Assembly (NCBI GenBank): GCA_903870545.1
Contig: CAIQDI010000033.1
Span: forward strand, 165,585-229,584
Reading direction: 5' to 3'
Source: an uncultured Pseudomonadota bacterium
GTDB taxonomy: Bacteria > Pseudomonadota > Gammaproteobacteria > Methylococcales > Methylomonadaceae
DNA: 64,000 nucleotides
This document shows positions 26,376 to 36,853 of the stretch, piece by piece; within the stretch, counting starts at the first letter, position 1; the number at the start of each line of letters is the position of its first letter. The position numbers were made by a program, and so were the translations under genes. The notes below the pieces were generated by a model that was not told where the DNA came from, searched no databases, and was given only the letters and a program-made list of their open reading frames with translations.

Positions 26376-27752
26376 ATGAGCAAAAAAACTAAAACGGCTT
26401 TCGTTTGTGACCAATGCGGCGCAGATTATCCGCGCTGGAATGGACAATGCACCAGTTGCGGCGAATGGAACACGATTAAAGAAATTCGTTTAGCCAGCGC
26501 AACCCCTGAAAAACGTTCCACCAGTCACGGTTACGCCGGCAATCGTTCCGAAGTGAAATTTTTGTCGGACGTGAATTTATCCGAAGCCGAACGTATTTCA
26601 AGTGGTATTTCAGAATTCGACCGCGTACTCGGTGGCGGCATTGTACGCGGCAGCGTCGTGTTAATCGGCGGCGCACCTGGCGCGGGAAAAAGTACATTAT
26701 TATTGCAAGCCATCGCCAACATTGCCGCACGCGATATTTCTGTTTTGTACGTTTCGGGCGAAGAATCGTTGCAACAAATCGCCGAACGAGCCAATCGATT
26801 AAAATTGCCCGCCGATAAAATTATGATGTTGGCGGAAACCTCGGTGCAGCGAATTTGCGACGTATTGGACGAAATTCACCCGCAAATTTTGGTGATTGAT
26901 TCCATTCAAGTGATGCACACGCAAACGTCCGATTCGGCAGCGGGTTCGGTGTCGCAAGTACGCGAATCGGCGAGTTATTTAACGCAATACGCGAAGCAAC
27001 ATAACGTATCGATTTTCATGGTTGGACACGTCACCAAAGATCATTCACTCGCCGGGCCGATGACATTGAGCCACATTGTCGATACGCAAGTGATGTTGGC
27101 TTCGACCGACGACGCGCGTTATCGGGTGTTACGCGCGGACAAAAATCGGTTTGGCAGCGTGGGCGAATTGGGATTTTTCGCGATGGATAACACGGGTTTA
27201 AAAGAAGTGAAAAATCCGTCCGCGATGTTTTTAAATCGGGCTGAAAAACCATCTTCGGGCAGCGTCGTCACGGTACTTTGGGAAGGCACGCGCCCGTTAT
27301 TGGTAGAAATTCAAGCTCTTGTCACCGAATGCCAATACGGAAATCCGCGCCGTTTAGCCGTCGGTTTAGATCAAAATAGATTAGCGATGTTGTTAGCGAT
27401 TTTAGCGCGACACGGCGGAATTGCCACAGCGAGTGATGAAATTTACGCCAACGTGGTCGGTGGTATTCGCGTCACGGAAACCAGTTCAGATTTAGCGATT
27501 GTCGCCAGCATCGTGTCGAGTTTGCGGAATAAAATTGTCTCGCAAGAAGCGTTTTTCTTTGGTGAATTAGGCTTGAACGGTGAAATTCGTCCGGTAGCAA
27601 ATGGTCACGCGCGATTAAATGATGCCGCCAAACACGGATTTAAAAAAGCCGTGATTCCAAAAGGCAATGCACCCAAAAAAGCGATTGCTGGTTTAGAAAT
27701 TCACGCGGTTTCCTCGTTATCGGAAGTGTTAGATATTTTGTTTGAAATTTAG
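26376..27752 (+). CDS. radA: DNA repair protein RadA
   Basis: The start at the ATG at 26376 gives 458 residues beginning MSKKTKTAFVCDQCG; the open frame reaches 25 codons further up without a supporting ribosome-binding site. Four Cys form the zinc finger (CDQCG, CTSCG). Walker A is GGAPGAGKST, KNRFG is the RadA-specific motif, and a Lon-protease-like C-terminal domain follows (GGIRVTETSSDLAI, FFGELGLNGEIRPV). It is a RecA-like helicase for branch migration in recombination. Confidence 0.95.
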   Translation: MSKKTKTAFVCDQCGADYPRWNGQCTSCGEWNTIKEIRLASATPEKRSTSHGYAGNRSEVKFLSDVNLSEAERISSGISEFDRVLGGGIVRGSVVLIGGAPGAGKSTLLLQAIANIAARDISVLYVSGEESLQQIAERANRLKLPADKIMMLAETSVQRICDVLDEIHPQILVIDSIQVMHTQTSDSAAGSVSQVRESASYLTQYAKQHNVSIFMVGHVTKDHSLAGPMTLSHIVDTQVMLASTDDARYRVLRADKNRFGSVGELGFFAMDNTGLKEVKNPSAMFLNRAEKPSSGSVVTVLWEGTRPLLVEIQALVTECQYGNPRRLAVGLDQNRLAMLLAILARHGGIATASDEIYANVVGGIRVTETSSDLAIVASIVSSLRNKIVSQEAFFFGELGLNGEIRPVANGHARLNDAAKHGFKKAVIPKGNAPKKAIAGLEIHAVSSLSEVLDILFEI

Positions 27753-27804
27753 ATTTAATGCGCTAAAGTCGCGCTTTTCGTTTTCACCTTTTCACGAGTT
27801 TTTT

Positions 27805-28638
27805 ATGACCACGCAATTTAGCTTTGAATTTTATCCGCCTAAAACACCTGAAGGCGCAGTCAATCTGCAAAACGTGCAGCAACAACTCGCGCAATTGAAC
27901 CCTGAATTTTTCTCGGTGACGTTTGGCGCGGGCGGTTCGACTCGCGATAAAACATTTGAAACCGTGATTGATATTCAAAAACGAGGCGTTCCCGCCGCGC
28001 CGCATTTGTCGTGCGTGGCTTCAACTAAAGAAAATATCCGCTCGATTTTGCACGATTATCAACAACACGATATTTCTAAAATTGTCGCCTTGCGCGGCGA
28101 TTTACCGTCGGGAACGATGTCGGCGGGTGAGTTTCGTTACGCGAATGAATTGGTGGATTTTATTCGCCAAGAAACGGGCGATTATTTCGAGATTCACGTT
28201 GCCGCGTATCCCGAAGTTCATCCGCAAGCCGCCAATTTCAACGATGATTTTAAAAATTTCAAACGCAAAGTCGATGCCGGCGCGAATGCCGCCGTCACGC
28301 AGTATTTTTATAATGCCGAAGCGTATTTTCATTTTGTGGCGCAGTGCGAAAAAGCGGGAATAACAATTCCGATTGCAGCAGGAATTATGCCGATTACGCA
28401 GTATTCGCAACTGTTTCGATTTTCTGAAATGTGCGGCGCAGATATTCCGCGTTGGTTACGCAAACGATTGGAAAGTTTTGGCGATAATCGCGAAGCCGTG
28501 CAAGAATTTGGTTTGGAAGTTGTCAGTCGTTTGTGTCAGCAATTGTTGGACGGCGGCGCACCAAGTTTGCATTTTTACACCATGAATCAAGCAGCACCGA
28601 CATTGGCAATTGTGAAAAATTTGAATGTGTGTGCATGA
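27805..28638 (+). CDS. metF: Methylenetetrahydrofolate reductase MetF
   Basis: The start at the ATG at 27805 (MTTQFSFEFYPPKTPEG) gives 277 residues. The flavin-dependent TIM barrel is marked by FSFEFYPPKT, VTFGAGGST, VALRGDLP and AAYPEVHP. It reduces methylene-THF to methyl-THF for methionine synthesis. It follows radA by 52 bases and may share its transcript. Confidence 0.94.
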   Translation: MTTQFSFEFYPPKTPEGAVNLQNVQQQLAQLNPEFFSVTFGAGGSTRDKTFETVIDIQKRGVPAAPHLSCVASTKENIRSILHDYQQHDISKIVALRGDLPSGTMSAGEFRYANELVDFIRQETGDYFEIHVAAYPEVHPQAANFNDDFKNFKRKVDAGANAAVTQYFYNAEAYFHFVAQCEKAGITIPIAAGIMPITQYSQLFRFSEMCGADIPRWLRKRLESFGDNREAVQEFGLEVVSRLCQQLLDGGAPSLHFYTMNQAAPTLAIVKNLNVCA

Positions 28639-28723
28639 AAAATTCGGCTTTAAAAATGAAAATAAAAATGACGGTATCGCATTCCATTACCATTATGTGT
28701 GTTCATTATGTGTGTTCAATGGT

Positions 28724-28729
28724 TATAAT
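28724..28729 (+). promoter_or_regulatory. Possible -10 box upstream of the PBP-like gene
   Basis: A perfect TATAAT lies 150 bases before the start at 28879, in a 240-base intergenic gap. No convincing -35 is present. A short direct repeat (CATTATGTGTGTT twice, 28690-28717) lies just upstream. Confidence 0.35.
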
Positions 28730-28878
28730 TGTGCCTAACGTTGTACTCGTTACTAATCACCCACACACTTTCATTCTAAAGCCATTATTTTGATAAAATA
28801 TTTTTCCATTTCATGTGTAACTCATTTTTCGATAAGGTTTTTTTTAACCGTGTCGTTATTTTCACTTTGTTTTAATAC

Positions 28879-31800
28879 ATGAAAAAAAAATCCAGTTTAT
28901 TTTCACGCTTTCTGTTGTTGTACACCGTAGTGGGTTCAATAGCGGTGACGGCGGTTATCCTTAAATTGGTGAAAGACGAAGTGCAATCGTCGCGTTATCA
29001 AGCACATTATTTATCTGAAATCAGTAAACAACTCAGCTTCAAACTCGAAAACAAAGCCAGCAATTCCATTCGTTATCCCAATCATGGCCCTTACGATCAG
29101 CGGCTAGGTTATACGCTACTTTCAGACCAAATTGACCGATTACAAAAAGCCGGTTTTGGCATTACCGCGCAAGCGACCGCGTCGCCGATGATGATGCAAT
29201 TGATGGATGAATACGGTTTATTTCCGTTGTATCACGAAAAAAATCAAGCCGGTTTACGTTTAGTGGATAGCGCAGAAAACCCCTTGTTTACTGCGGTGTA
29301 TCCCACTTACGGCTATTCCAATTTCGATGTGATTCCGCCTGTTATTTTGCACACGTTGTTGTATATCGAAAACCGTGAATTGCTGGACGAAACGTTTAAA
29401 AACGTCAATCCCGCAGTTGAATGGGAACGGCTAGGCTTTGCGGTGTTGCAAATGATGGCGAAAAAATTGGGCGCAGATGTGAACGTTCCAGGCGGCAGTA
29501 CGTTAGCGACGCAATTGGAAAAATATCGCCATTCGCCCAACGGTTACACCGAATCGATTGTGGAAAAAGTGCGCCAAATGGCGAGTGCGTCGATTCGTGC
29601 TTATTTGTTGGGCATCGATACGCGCCAAATGCGTCGGCAAATTGCGTTGGCATATTTGAATACAATGCCGTTGGCGGCATCAGAAAAATCGGGCGAAGTT
29701 CATGGCTTAGGCGATGGGTTGGTGTCATGGTTTGGCGCAGATTTTAAAGAAACGAACAAATTACTCGCCGCCGAAGCGGTGCAAACACTTACGCCTACTC
29801 CCGAACAAGCTATCGCTTATCGGCAAGTGTTAAGTATTTTATTATCTCAACGTCGCCCGACCTATTTATTAGGCGCGGGTTATGACGCGCTGCAAACTTT
29901 GACCGACAGTTATTTACGTTTGTTAGCGACGCAAGGCGTGATTTCTCCGGCGTTGCGTGACGCGGCGTTAGCGGTGAAAGTGGATCGCGTTCCGAAAAGT
30001 AGTACGCATTATTTATTTGTCACCGAACAAAAAACGCAAAACGTGCTTCGCGCTCGCTTGGCACAAACGCTGGGCATTAAAACGAATTATGATTTAGATC
30101 GTTTAGATTTAACGGTGAAAAGTACGATTGATTTTGATATGCAGCGACAAGTGACCGCCGCATTGAAAAAACTGAGCGAACCCGCCAACGCTCGTGCGGC
30201 AGGTTTATTCGGCGAACGTATGTTGAACGCAAATACGCAACTGAGTTCGATTGTTTACAGTTTGATGCTGTTTGAACGCAACGAAAAAGGGAATTTGTTG
30301 CGCGTACAAACTGATAATTATGATCAGCCGCTTGATATTAACGAAGGAATTCGGTTAGATTTGGGTTCGACGGCGAAATTGCGAACGCTAGTGCATTATC
30401 TTGAATTGATTGCCGAAATTTACCAAACTTATCAAGGACAAACGCCACAAGAATTAGCGAAAATTCAATTTCATCCGCGCGATTTTTTATCAATATGGAC
30501 GGTTGACCAGCTGAAAGCGCATCCAAAAATGACGCTCGAAGAGATTTTGAATCAAGCCTTGGAACGCAAATATTCCGCCAGCCCCGGTGAGTATTTTTAC
30601 ACTGGCGGCGGCGTGCATCATTTCAATAATTTTAGTGATAGCGACGATTATCGAATTTTATCGGTGCGGGATGCGTTACGAAATTCGGTGAATTTAGTGT
30701 TTATTCGCATGATGCGTGATTTAACCTATCATCATTTGTACAAACCCGAAGGCATCGCCCGCTGGTTGGAAAATCCCGAAGACGACAAACGCCAAGAATA
30801 TCTGGCTCGTTTTGCTGATAAAGAAGGATTAGTGTATTTGCGACGTTTTTATGCCCGATACAAAGGCAAAAGTACCGACGATAATTTAGAAACGTTGACT
30901 CAAAAAGTGTATCCAAAACCGTCACGGTTAACGATGCTTTACGAATCTATTTATCCTGAACGTGATAGAGCGGCATTAGATGCTTATTTACAAGAGCATA
31001 TTCCCGCCTCGGTTTTGGCGGCGGAAAATGTGGATAATTTATTTTATAAATACACGCCGGATAATTTCGATTTACAAGATCAAGGTTATATTACCAAAGT
31101 ACATCCATTGGAATTATGGATGGTGCGTTATTTGTCGGAACATCCCGCCGCAACTCGCGATGAAGTGATTACTGCCAGTGCTGAACAACGCCAAGATGTG
31201 TATCGTTGGCTGTTTAAAAATACACACCATTTTGCTCAACAACGCCGTATTTTGACGTTGCTCGAAGACGATGCGTTTAAACAAATTCATGCGGCGTGGG
31301 AACGAGTCGGTTATCCGTTTGCATCGTTGACCCCGTCTTATGCCACGTCGATTGGCGCGTCGGGCGATCGTCCTGCTGCTCTCGCTGAATTGATGGGAAT
31401 TATCAGCAATGATGGAGTGAAATTGCCGTCCGTGCGTTTTTCAAATTTACATTACGCAAAAGACACGCCGTACGAAACGGTGTTGGATAAAACGCCAGAA
31501 AACGGACAACAAGTTTTATTGCCCGAAGTTGCCCACGCTGCCCGCAGTGCGTTGATTGGTGTGGTGGCAAATGGTACGGCGGGCGCAATGAATGGAGTTT
31601 ATAAAGATGCTAATGGCAAGTGGCTAACCGTTGGTGGCAAAACAGGAACCGGCGATCATCGTAAAGAAAAATGGAGTGCTAGCGGGCAATTGATTGAATC
31701 GAAATTCATCAGTCGTGCTGCCACATTTACCTTCTTTTTAGGTGATAAATTTTTTGGTGTCATAACGGCTTACGTCGCCGGCGAAAACGCAGGCAGTTAT

Positions 31801-31926
31801 CATTTCACCAGTTCGTTGCCGGTGCATATTTTGAAGTTTTTAGAACCGACGCTTTCGCCAATGTTGAACAAAGCCGATTTGCAACCTGTGAAAACGCCTG
31901 TTACTGCGCTAACTGTTGAACCGTGA
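28879..31926 (+). CDS. Large class A penicillin-binding-protein-like transglycosylase/transpeptidase
   Basis: The protein has 1015 residues with one N-terminal membrane helix (~10-28). The GT51 region holds LLYIENREL (catalytic Glu near 163) and GGSTLATQLEK (~212), a modified form of GGSTITQQ. The transpeptidase motifs follow: STAK (~496), SVN (~602) and KTGTGD (~920). The SxN-to-KTG gap of about 316 residues is far longer than in PBP1a (about 180) and holds a Tyr/Glu-rich helical insertion. It therefore resembles the ~1000-residue gammaproteobacterial transglycosylase proteins and not PBP1a/1b. It stands alone between metF and trpF. Confidence 0.82.
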   Translation: MKKKSSLFSRFLLLYTVVGSIAVTAVILKLVKDEVQSSRYQAHYLSEISKQLSFKLENKASNSIRYPNHGPYDQRLGYTLLSDQIDRLQKAGFGITAQATASPMMMQLMDEYGLFPLYHEKNQAGLRLVDSAENPLFTAVYPTYGYSNFDVIPPVILHTLLYIENRELLDETFKNVNPAVEWERLGFAVLQMMAKKLGADVNVPGGSTLATQLEKYRHSPNGYTESIVEKVRQMASASIRAYLLGIDTRQMRRQIALAYLNTMPLAASEKSGEVHGLGDGLVSWFGADFKETNKLLAAEAVQTLTPTPEQAIAYRQVLSILLSQRRPTYLLGAGYDALQTLTDSYLRLLATQGVISPALRDAALAVKVDRVPKSSTHYLFVTEQKTQNVLRARLAQTLGIKTNYDLDRLDLTVKSTIDFDMQRQVTAALKKLSEPANARAAGLFGERMLNANTQLSSIVYSLMLFERNEKGNLLRVQTDNYDQPLDINEGIRLDLGSTAKLRTLVHYLELIAEIYQTYQGQTPQELAKIQFHPRDFLSIWTVDQLKAHPKMTLEEILNQALERKYSASPGEYFYTGGGVHHFNNFSDSDDYRILSVRDALRNSVNLVFIRMMRDLTYHHLYKPEGIARWLENPEDDKRQEYLARFADKEGLVYLRRFYARYKGKSTDDNLETLTQKVYPKPSRLTMLYESIYPERDRAALDAYLQEHIPASVLAAENVDNLFYKYTPDNFDLQDQGYITKVHPLELWMVRYLSEHPAATRDEVITASAEQRQDVYRWLFKNTHHFAQQRRILTLLEDDAFKQIHAAWERVGYPFASLTPSYATSIGASGDRPAALAELMGIISNDGVKLPSVRFSNLHYAKDTPYETVLDKTPENGQQVLLPEVAHAARSALIGVVANGTAGAMNGVYKDANGKWLTVGGKTGTGDHRKEKWSASGQLIESKFISRAATFTFFLGDKFFGVITAYVAGENAGSYHFTSSLPVHILKFLEPTLSPMLNKADLQPVKTPVTALTVEP

Positions 31927-31939
31927 CACGAAATTTTTA

Positions 31940-31948
31940 TGGTATGCT
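31940..31948 (+). promoter_or_regulatory. Extended -10 promoter for the trpF operon
   Basis: TGGTATGCT has an extended -10 form (TG-n-TATGCT) 40 bases before trpF. It would drive the long trp-acc-fol-pur run. No trp attenuator leader peptide is visible in the 61-base gap. Confidence 0.5.
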
Positions 31949-31987
31949 ACGCGCCATAATTTTCCTTTTTATTAACCCACGAATTCA

Positions 31988-32620
31988 ATGAGAACACGCC
32001 TTAAAATTTGCGGCTTCACCGATGTGGATTCCGCCGTTTATGCGGCGCATTTGGGTGTTGATGCGATTGGTTTAGTTTTTTATGCCAACAGTTCGCGCCA
32101 CGTCAGCATTGAAAAAGCTATCGAAATTACCCAAGCCTTACCGCCGTTTACAAGCGTGGTGGGGTTATTTGTGAACGCTAACGAAAACGAAATTCGGAAT
32201 GTAATCGCACAAGTGCCGCTCGATTATTTACAATTTCACGGTGACGAACCCGCCGCCGATTGTCGAATTTATGGTAAACGCTACATTAAAGCGGTGAGCA
32301 TGAAAGCAGGTTTAGATTTCGACGCATTAAATGCCGAATATCACGACGCAAAAGGGCTACTTTTGGACGCTTATCATCCTGACGCAAAAGGTGGAACAGG
32401 TACATTATTTGATTGGGCATTGATTCCCGCAAAACGTCCGATTCCGATTATTTTAGCGGGTGGATTGACCGTGCAAAACATTAAACGCGCCATACAAATC
32501 GCTCATCCCTACGCGGTTGATGTCAGTAGCGGAGTAGAATTAGAAAAAGGTAAAAAAGACATCGTTAAAATGACTGCATTCACACAACAAGTTCAAGAAG
32601 GTGACAGAGAAACACTATGA
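31988..32620 (+). CDS. trpF: Phosphoribosylanthranilate isomerase TrpF
   Basis: The 210-residue TIM barrel shows KICGFTD (catalytic Cys), [33 protein letters not shown] and [11 protein letters not shown]. It catalyses the third tryptophan-specific step. The gene overlaps trpB by four bases. It replaces the trpF/trpC fusion of enterics and heads the trpFBA cluster common in other gammaproteobacteria. Confidence 0.95.
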   Translation: MRTRLKICGFTDVDSAVYAAHLGVDAIGLVFYANSSRHVSIEKAIEITQALPPFTSVVGLFVNANENEIRNVIAQVPLDYLQFHGDEPAADCRIYGKRYIKAVSMKAGLDFDALNAEYHDAKGLLLDAYHPDAKGGTGTLFDWALIPAKRPIPIILAGGLTVQNIKRAIQIAHPYAVDVSSGVELEKGKKDIVKMTAFTQQVQEGDRETL

Positions 32621-33819
32621 CAGAAAAATATAATATGCCCGACAATCGGGGACATTTTGGGACTTACGGCGGCATTTTTGTCGCGGAAACGTTAATGCCC
32701 GCGATTCAAGAATTAAACGCCGCTTATCAGCATTACATGGCAGACGCTGAATTTATTGCGGAATTAGACAAGGATTTACAGCATTACGTTGGTCGTCCAT
32801 CGCCGCTTTATCATGCAGAACGTTGGACAAAAGAACTCGGCGGCGCACAAATTTATTTGAAACGTGAAGATTTAAATCACACCGGTTCGCACAAAATTAA
32901 CAACACCGTCGGACAGGCTTTGCTCGCCAAACGGATGGGGAAAACCCGTATTATTGCTGAAACGGGTGCAGGTCAACATGGCGTAGCCACCGCAACCGTC
33001 GCCGCACGTTTAGGGCTGGAGTGCGTGGTTTATATGGGCGCGATCGATGTGGCGCGTCAATCGTTGAACGTTTATCGTATGAAATTATTAGGCGCGAAAG
33101 TGGTTGCGGTTGAATCCGGTTCAAAAACTTTGAAAGACGCATTGAACGAAGCGTTACGCGACTGGGTGACGAATATCGACGACACATTTTATATTATCGG
33201 AACCGTTGCTGGGCCGCATCCGTATCCTGCGATGGTGCGGGATTTCCAAGCCATTTTGGGGCGTGAAGCCAAAGCACAGTGTTTAGCGCAAGCGGGGAAA
33301 TTGCCCAATGCGTTAGTGGCTTGTGTCGGTGGCGGTTCAAATGCAATGGGGCTTTTCTATCCCTTCATTGACGATGCGGACGTGAAAATGATTGGCGTGG
33401 AAGCGGCGGGCGATGGCATTGAAACGGGTCGTCATTCTGCGCCACTTTGTGCAGGTCGCCCTGGTGTATTGCACGGAAATCGGACTTATTTAATGTCTGA
33501 TGACGACGGTGAAATTATCGAAACGCATTCAATTTCAGCCGGTTTAGATTATCCAGGTGTTGGGCCGGAACACGCTTGGCTGAAAGATTCGGGTCGCGCT
33601 CAATATGTGAATATCACCGACGACGAAGCACTGGGTGGTTTTTACGCGCTGACTCGAATGGAAGGCATTATTCCCGCATTGGAATCCAGTCACGCAATGG
33701 CTTACGTCACGAAACTCGCGCCCACCATGAAATCAGACGAAATTATTATCGTGAATTTATCGGGTCGCGGCGACAAAGATATGCAAACGATGGCAAAACG
33801 AGAAGGAATTGAATTATGA
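32617..33819 (+). CDS. trpB: Tryptophan synthase beta subunit
   Basis: The 400-residue PLP enzyme carries the PLP lysine in [13 protein letters not shown] (~87-99), [13 protein letters not shown], and the phosphate-binding VGGGSNAMG. It condenses indole with serine. ATGA-type overlaps with trpF and trpA indicate coupled translation. Length and motifs are normal for TrpB1. Confidence 0.97.
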   Translation: MTEKYNMPDNRGHFGTYGGIFVAETLMPAIQELNAAYQHYMADAEFIAELDKDLQHYVGRPSPLYHAERWTKELGGAQIYLKREDLNHTGSHKINNTVGQALLAKRMGKTRIIAETGAGQHGVATATVAARLGLECVVYMGAIDVARQSLNVYRMKLLGAKVVAVESGSKTLKDALNEALRDWVTNIDDTFYIIGTVAGPHPYPAMVRDFQAILGREAKAQCLAQAGKLPNALVACVGGGSNAMGLFYPFIDDADVKMIGVEAAGDGIETGRHSAPLCAGRPGVLHGNRTYLMSDDDGEIIETHSISAGLDYPGVGPEHAWLKDSGRAQYVNITDDEALGGFYALTRMEGIIPALESSHAMAYVTKLAPTMKSDEIIIVNLSGRGDKDMQTMAKREGIEL

Positions 33820-34619
33820 GTCGATTAGCTGGATTATTTGCCGAATTGGCACAAAAAAACCGTAAAGCGTTAATTCCATTTGTAACCGCTGGCGATCCAA
33901 ATCCTGAATTTACCGTGCCGTTAATGCACGCCATGGTTGGTGCGGGCGTTGATATTATTGAATTGGGCGTGCCGTTTTCTGACCCGATGGCAGATGGCCC
34001 CGTGATTCAACGTGCTAGTGAACGCGCTTTAGCACATCACCAAAGTTTGCGTACCACGTTAGCAATTGCCACAGAATTCCGTAAAACTAATAGCCACACG
34101 CCGATTGTGATTATGGGTTATTTGAATCCTGTTGAAGTGATGGGTTATGAAAAATTCGCGGATGCCGTTCAAGCGGCTGGCGTTGATGGGGTTTTAACCG
34201 TTGATTTACCGCCCGAAGAAGCCGAAGAATGTACCGCTTTATTAAAAGCGCGTGGCGTGGATCCGATTTTTTTACTCGCGCCAAATAGTTCGGCTGAACG
34301 AGTGCAAAAAATGGATGCCATCGGCGCAGGTTATTTATATTACGTTTCACTAAAAGGTGTAACGGGCGCGGGACATTTGAATGCGGCTGAAGTTGAAACA
34401 AAACTCGCTGAAATTCGCACCAATACGAAATTACCGATTGCAGTCGGTTTTGGGGTGAAAGATGCGGAAACAGCAAAAATTATCGGTAATTTAGGCGATG
34501 GCGTGGTGGTTGGCAGTGCGTTGATTAAAGAAATTGAAGCCAATTTACACAATCCCGCGCAAGCAAAACAAGCCATTATCGAACTCTTAACCGCTATGCG
34601 GCAGGCAATGGATAACTAG
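33816..34619 (+). CDS. trpA: Tryptophan synthase alpha subunit
   Basis: The 267-residue TIM barrel has [14 protein letters not shown] (catalytic Asp) and the phosphate loop [11 protein letters not shown]. It cleaves indole-glycerol phosphate and channels indole to TrpB. It overlaps trpB by four bases and is followed by accD after two bases. Confidence 0.97.
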   Translation: MSRLAGLFAELAQKNRKALIPFVTAGDPNPEFTVPLMHAMVGAGVDIIELGVPFSDPMADGPVIQRASERALAHHQSLRTTLAIATEFRKTNSHTPIVIMGYLNPVEVMGYEKFADAVQAAGVDGVLTVDLPPEEAEECTALLKARGVDPIFLLAPNSSAERVQKMDAIGAGYLYYVSLKGVTGAGHLNAAEVETKLAEIRTNTKLPIAVGFGVKDAETAKIIGNLGDGVVVGSALIKEIEANLHNPAQAKQAIIELLTAMRQAMDN

Positions 34620-34621
34620 TC

Positions 34622-35542
34622 ATGAGTTGGTTTGAAAAATTACGTCCATCGATTATCAGAACGGAATCGTCGGGCAAAAAAACAACGGTTCCCGAAGGTT
34701 TGTGGGCAAAATGCCCCAGCTGTAACGCGATTTTGTACAACTCCGAATTAGAAAAAAACGGCAGCGTTTGTCCAAAATGTGATTATCACATGCGAATTTC
34801 GGGACGAATGCGGTTGAATTTATTTTTGGATGAACACGGACGCGAAGAGATTGGTAAAAACGTGAAATCCGTTGATCCGTTGAAATTTAAAGACAGCAAA
34901 CGCTACAAAGACCGTCTGATTCAAGCGCAAAAACAAACCAAAGAAAATGACGCGCTCATCGTCATGAAAGGCGAATTACAAGGGCAAGCGATTGTTGCAG
35001 CGGCATTTGATTTTAATTTTATGGGCGGTTCGATGGGTTCCGTTGTGGGCGAAAAATTCGTTCGGGGCGTGAACAAAAGTTTAGAATTAGGCGTGCCATT
35101 TATCGTTTTCACCGCAAGTGGTGGCGCGAGAATGCAAGAATCGTTGTTTTCATTATTTCAAATGGCGAAAACCAGCGCAGCATTAACTAAATTATCTGAA
35201 CGCGGCATTCCGTATATTTCGTTTATGACCGACCCGACAATGGGTGGCGTTTCCGCGAGTTTAGCCATGTTGGGCGACATTAACGTCGCCGAACCGAATG
35301 CGTTAATCGGATTTGCGGGGCCGCGTGTGATTGAACAAACTGTGCGTGAAAAATTGCCGGAAGGTTTCCAACGCAGCGAATTTTTACAAGAACACGGCGC
35401 GATTGACATGATTATTCATCGTCGTGACATTCGTGAAAAAATTGCCCGTATTTTGGAAATGCTGACGATAAATCGCAGTTCTTATTTTGTAGAAAGCGTG
35501 CATCACGAACAGTTGTCGCACGAAGTTGAAGATGCCGGTTAA
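34622..35542 (+). CDS. accD: Acetyl-CoA carboxylase carboxyltransferase beta subunit
   Basis: The protein has 306 residues. The N-terminal zinc ribbon (CPSCNAIL ... CPKCDYHM) precedes the crotonase-like carboxyltransferase domain with [18 protein letters not shown] and [16 protein letters not shown]. With AccA it transfers carboxyl from biotin to acetyl-CoA, the first step of fatty acid synthesis. The trpA-accD-folC order is conserved in gammaproteobacteria. Confidence 0.96.
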   Translation: MSWFEKLRPSIIRTESSGKKTTVPEGLWAKCPSCNAILYNSELEKNGSVCPKCDYHMRISGRMRLNLFLDEHGREEIGKNVKSVDPLKFKDSKRYKDRLIQAQKQTKENDALIVMKGELQGQAIVAAAFDFNFMGGSMGSVVGEKFVRGVNKSLELGVPFIVFTASGGARMQESLFSLFQMAKTSAALTKLSERGIPYISFMTDPTMGGVSASLAMLGDINVAEPNALIGFAGPRVIEQTVREKLPEGFQRSEFLQEHGAIDMIIHRRDIREKIARILEMLTINRSSYFVESVHHEQLSHEVEDAG

Positions 35543-35554
35543 TTGCGTATCAAA

Positions 35555-36853
35555 ATGAACCGATTTAATACACTTTCAGAATGGCTGATGTGGCAGGAAG
35601 GTTTTCACCCACACGCCATTGATTTAGGTTTGGAACGTGTGAAGCGCGTTTACGAAACTTTATTGCCATCGTACAAAAACCAAAAACCGATTACGATTAC
35701 GGTGGCGGGAACAAATGGCAAAGGTTCAACAGCTGCGTATTTAGAAGAATTTTATTTCGTGGCGGGTCACAAAGTCGGGGCGTACACGTCACCGCATATT
35801 TTGCGCTACAACGAACGCATCAAAATCAATGGTCAACCTGTTTCCGACGACATAATTTGCGCTGCATTTGAACAAATTGATGTAGCGCGGGGCGATGTGT
35901 CGCTAAGTTATTTTGAATTTAGCACCTTGGCAGCATTGTTGATTTTTTCGCAAGCGAATGTGGTGGTTCAAATTTTAGAAGTGGGTTTGGGTGGGCGTTT
36001 GGACGCAGTGAATATCGTCGATGCTGAGTTAGCGATTGTCACCAGCATTGCGATTGATCACGTTGAATGGCTGGGGCAAACGCGCGAGGAAATTGGTCTG
36101 GAAAAAGCGGGAATTTTTCGTCCCAATACGCCCGCCATTATCAGCGATTTGAAACCGCCTGCTTCATTGATAAAACACGCCGTCAATCAAAACACGTTGT
36201 TGCTTCGATTGGGTGAAACTTTTTTTTACACAAAACACGGCGAAACGTGGACGTGGCAAGGGTTAGCGCAAACGATTTCAGATTTACCGCCGCCTGCATT
36301 GAAAGGCAATCATCAATATCGCAATGCGTCAGCGGCAATTTTGGCGACGCAGTGTTTGGCAAATCGTTTGCCGGTTAGCGAAACGTCGTTGAGAATGGGT
36401 TTGAAAAATGTGAAATTAGCAGGACGATTTCAATTGATTGACGGTGAAATTCCAATACTTTTGGATGTAGGACACAATCCCCAAGCGGTGCAAACGTTGG
36501 TCGATTATGTGAATGAAAATTTTTCAAACCGGCGCATTCATGCCATTTTTTCGATTATGAAAGACAAAGACATTGCTGGTGTATTGACCTTGATGAAACC
36601 TGTCGTCACCGATTGGTTTTTCGCACCATTGCCACAAAATGCCCGAGCGGTGACGGAATCTACTCTGCGCGAACTGTTTGAACAGTGTGAAATTTCAGCG
36701 GTCAATTTGGGATTTTCGGGTTTTGCCCAAGCCTTTGCCGCTGCAAAAAAACACGCGCAAGCGGGTGATTTAATTTTAGTATTTGGGTCATTTTTTTTAG
36801 TATCAGAATGCTGTGTGAATTTAAAAATAGGTGAAATTAAAAATGGATCATGA
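35555..36853 (+). CDS. folC: Bifunctional folylpolyglutamate / dihydrofolate synthase
   Basis: The start is placed at the ATG at 35555 (MNRFNTLSEWL); an in-frame TTG four codons earlier follows the accD stop without a ribosome-binding site. The protein has 432 residues. The P-loop TVAGTNGKGSTAAYLE and the YTSPHILRYNERI and SIAIDHVEWLG segments are diagnostic. It adds glutamate to folates. The last 11 bases overlap dedD. Confidence 0.94.
   Translation: MNRFNTLSEWLMWQEGFHPHAIDLGLERVKRVYETLLPSYKNQKPITITVAGTNGKGSTAAYLEEFYFVAGHKVGAYTSPHILRYNERIKINGQPVSDDIICAAFEQIDVARGDVSLSYFEFSTLAALLIFSQANVVVQILEVGLGGRLDAVNIVDAELAIVTSIAIDHVEWLGQTREEIGLEKAGIFRPNTPAIISDLKPPASLIKHAVNQNTLLLRLGETFFYTKHGETWTWQGLAQTISDLPPPALKGNHQYRNASAAILATQCLANRLPVSETSLRMGLKNVKLAGRFQLIDGEIPILLDVGHNPQAVQTLVDYVNENFSNRRIHAIFSIMKDKDIAGVLTLMKPVVTDWFFAPLPQNARAVTESTLRELFEQCEISAVNLGFSGFAQAFAAAKKHAQAGDLILVFGSFFLVSECCVNLKIGEIKNGS

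Noticed and set aside
31927..31987. A trp leader peptide and attenuator
   Set aside because: The 61-base gap before trpF has no Trp-rich short frame and no competing hairpins.
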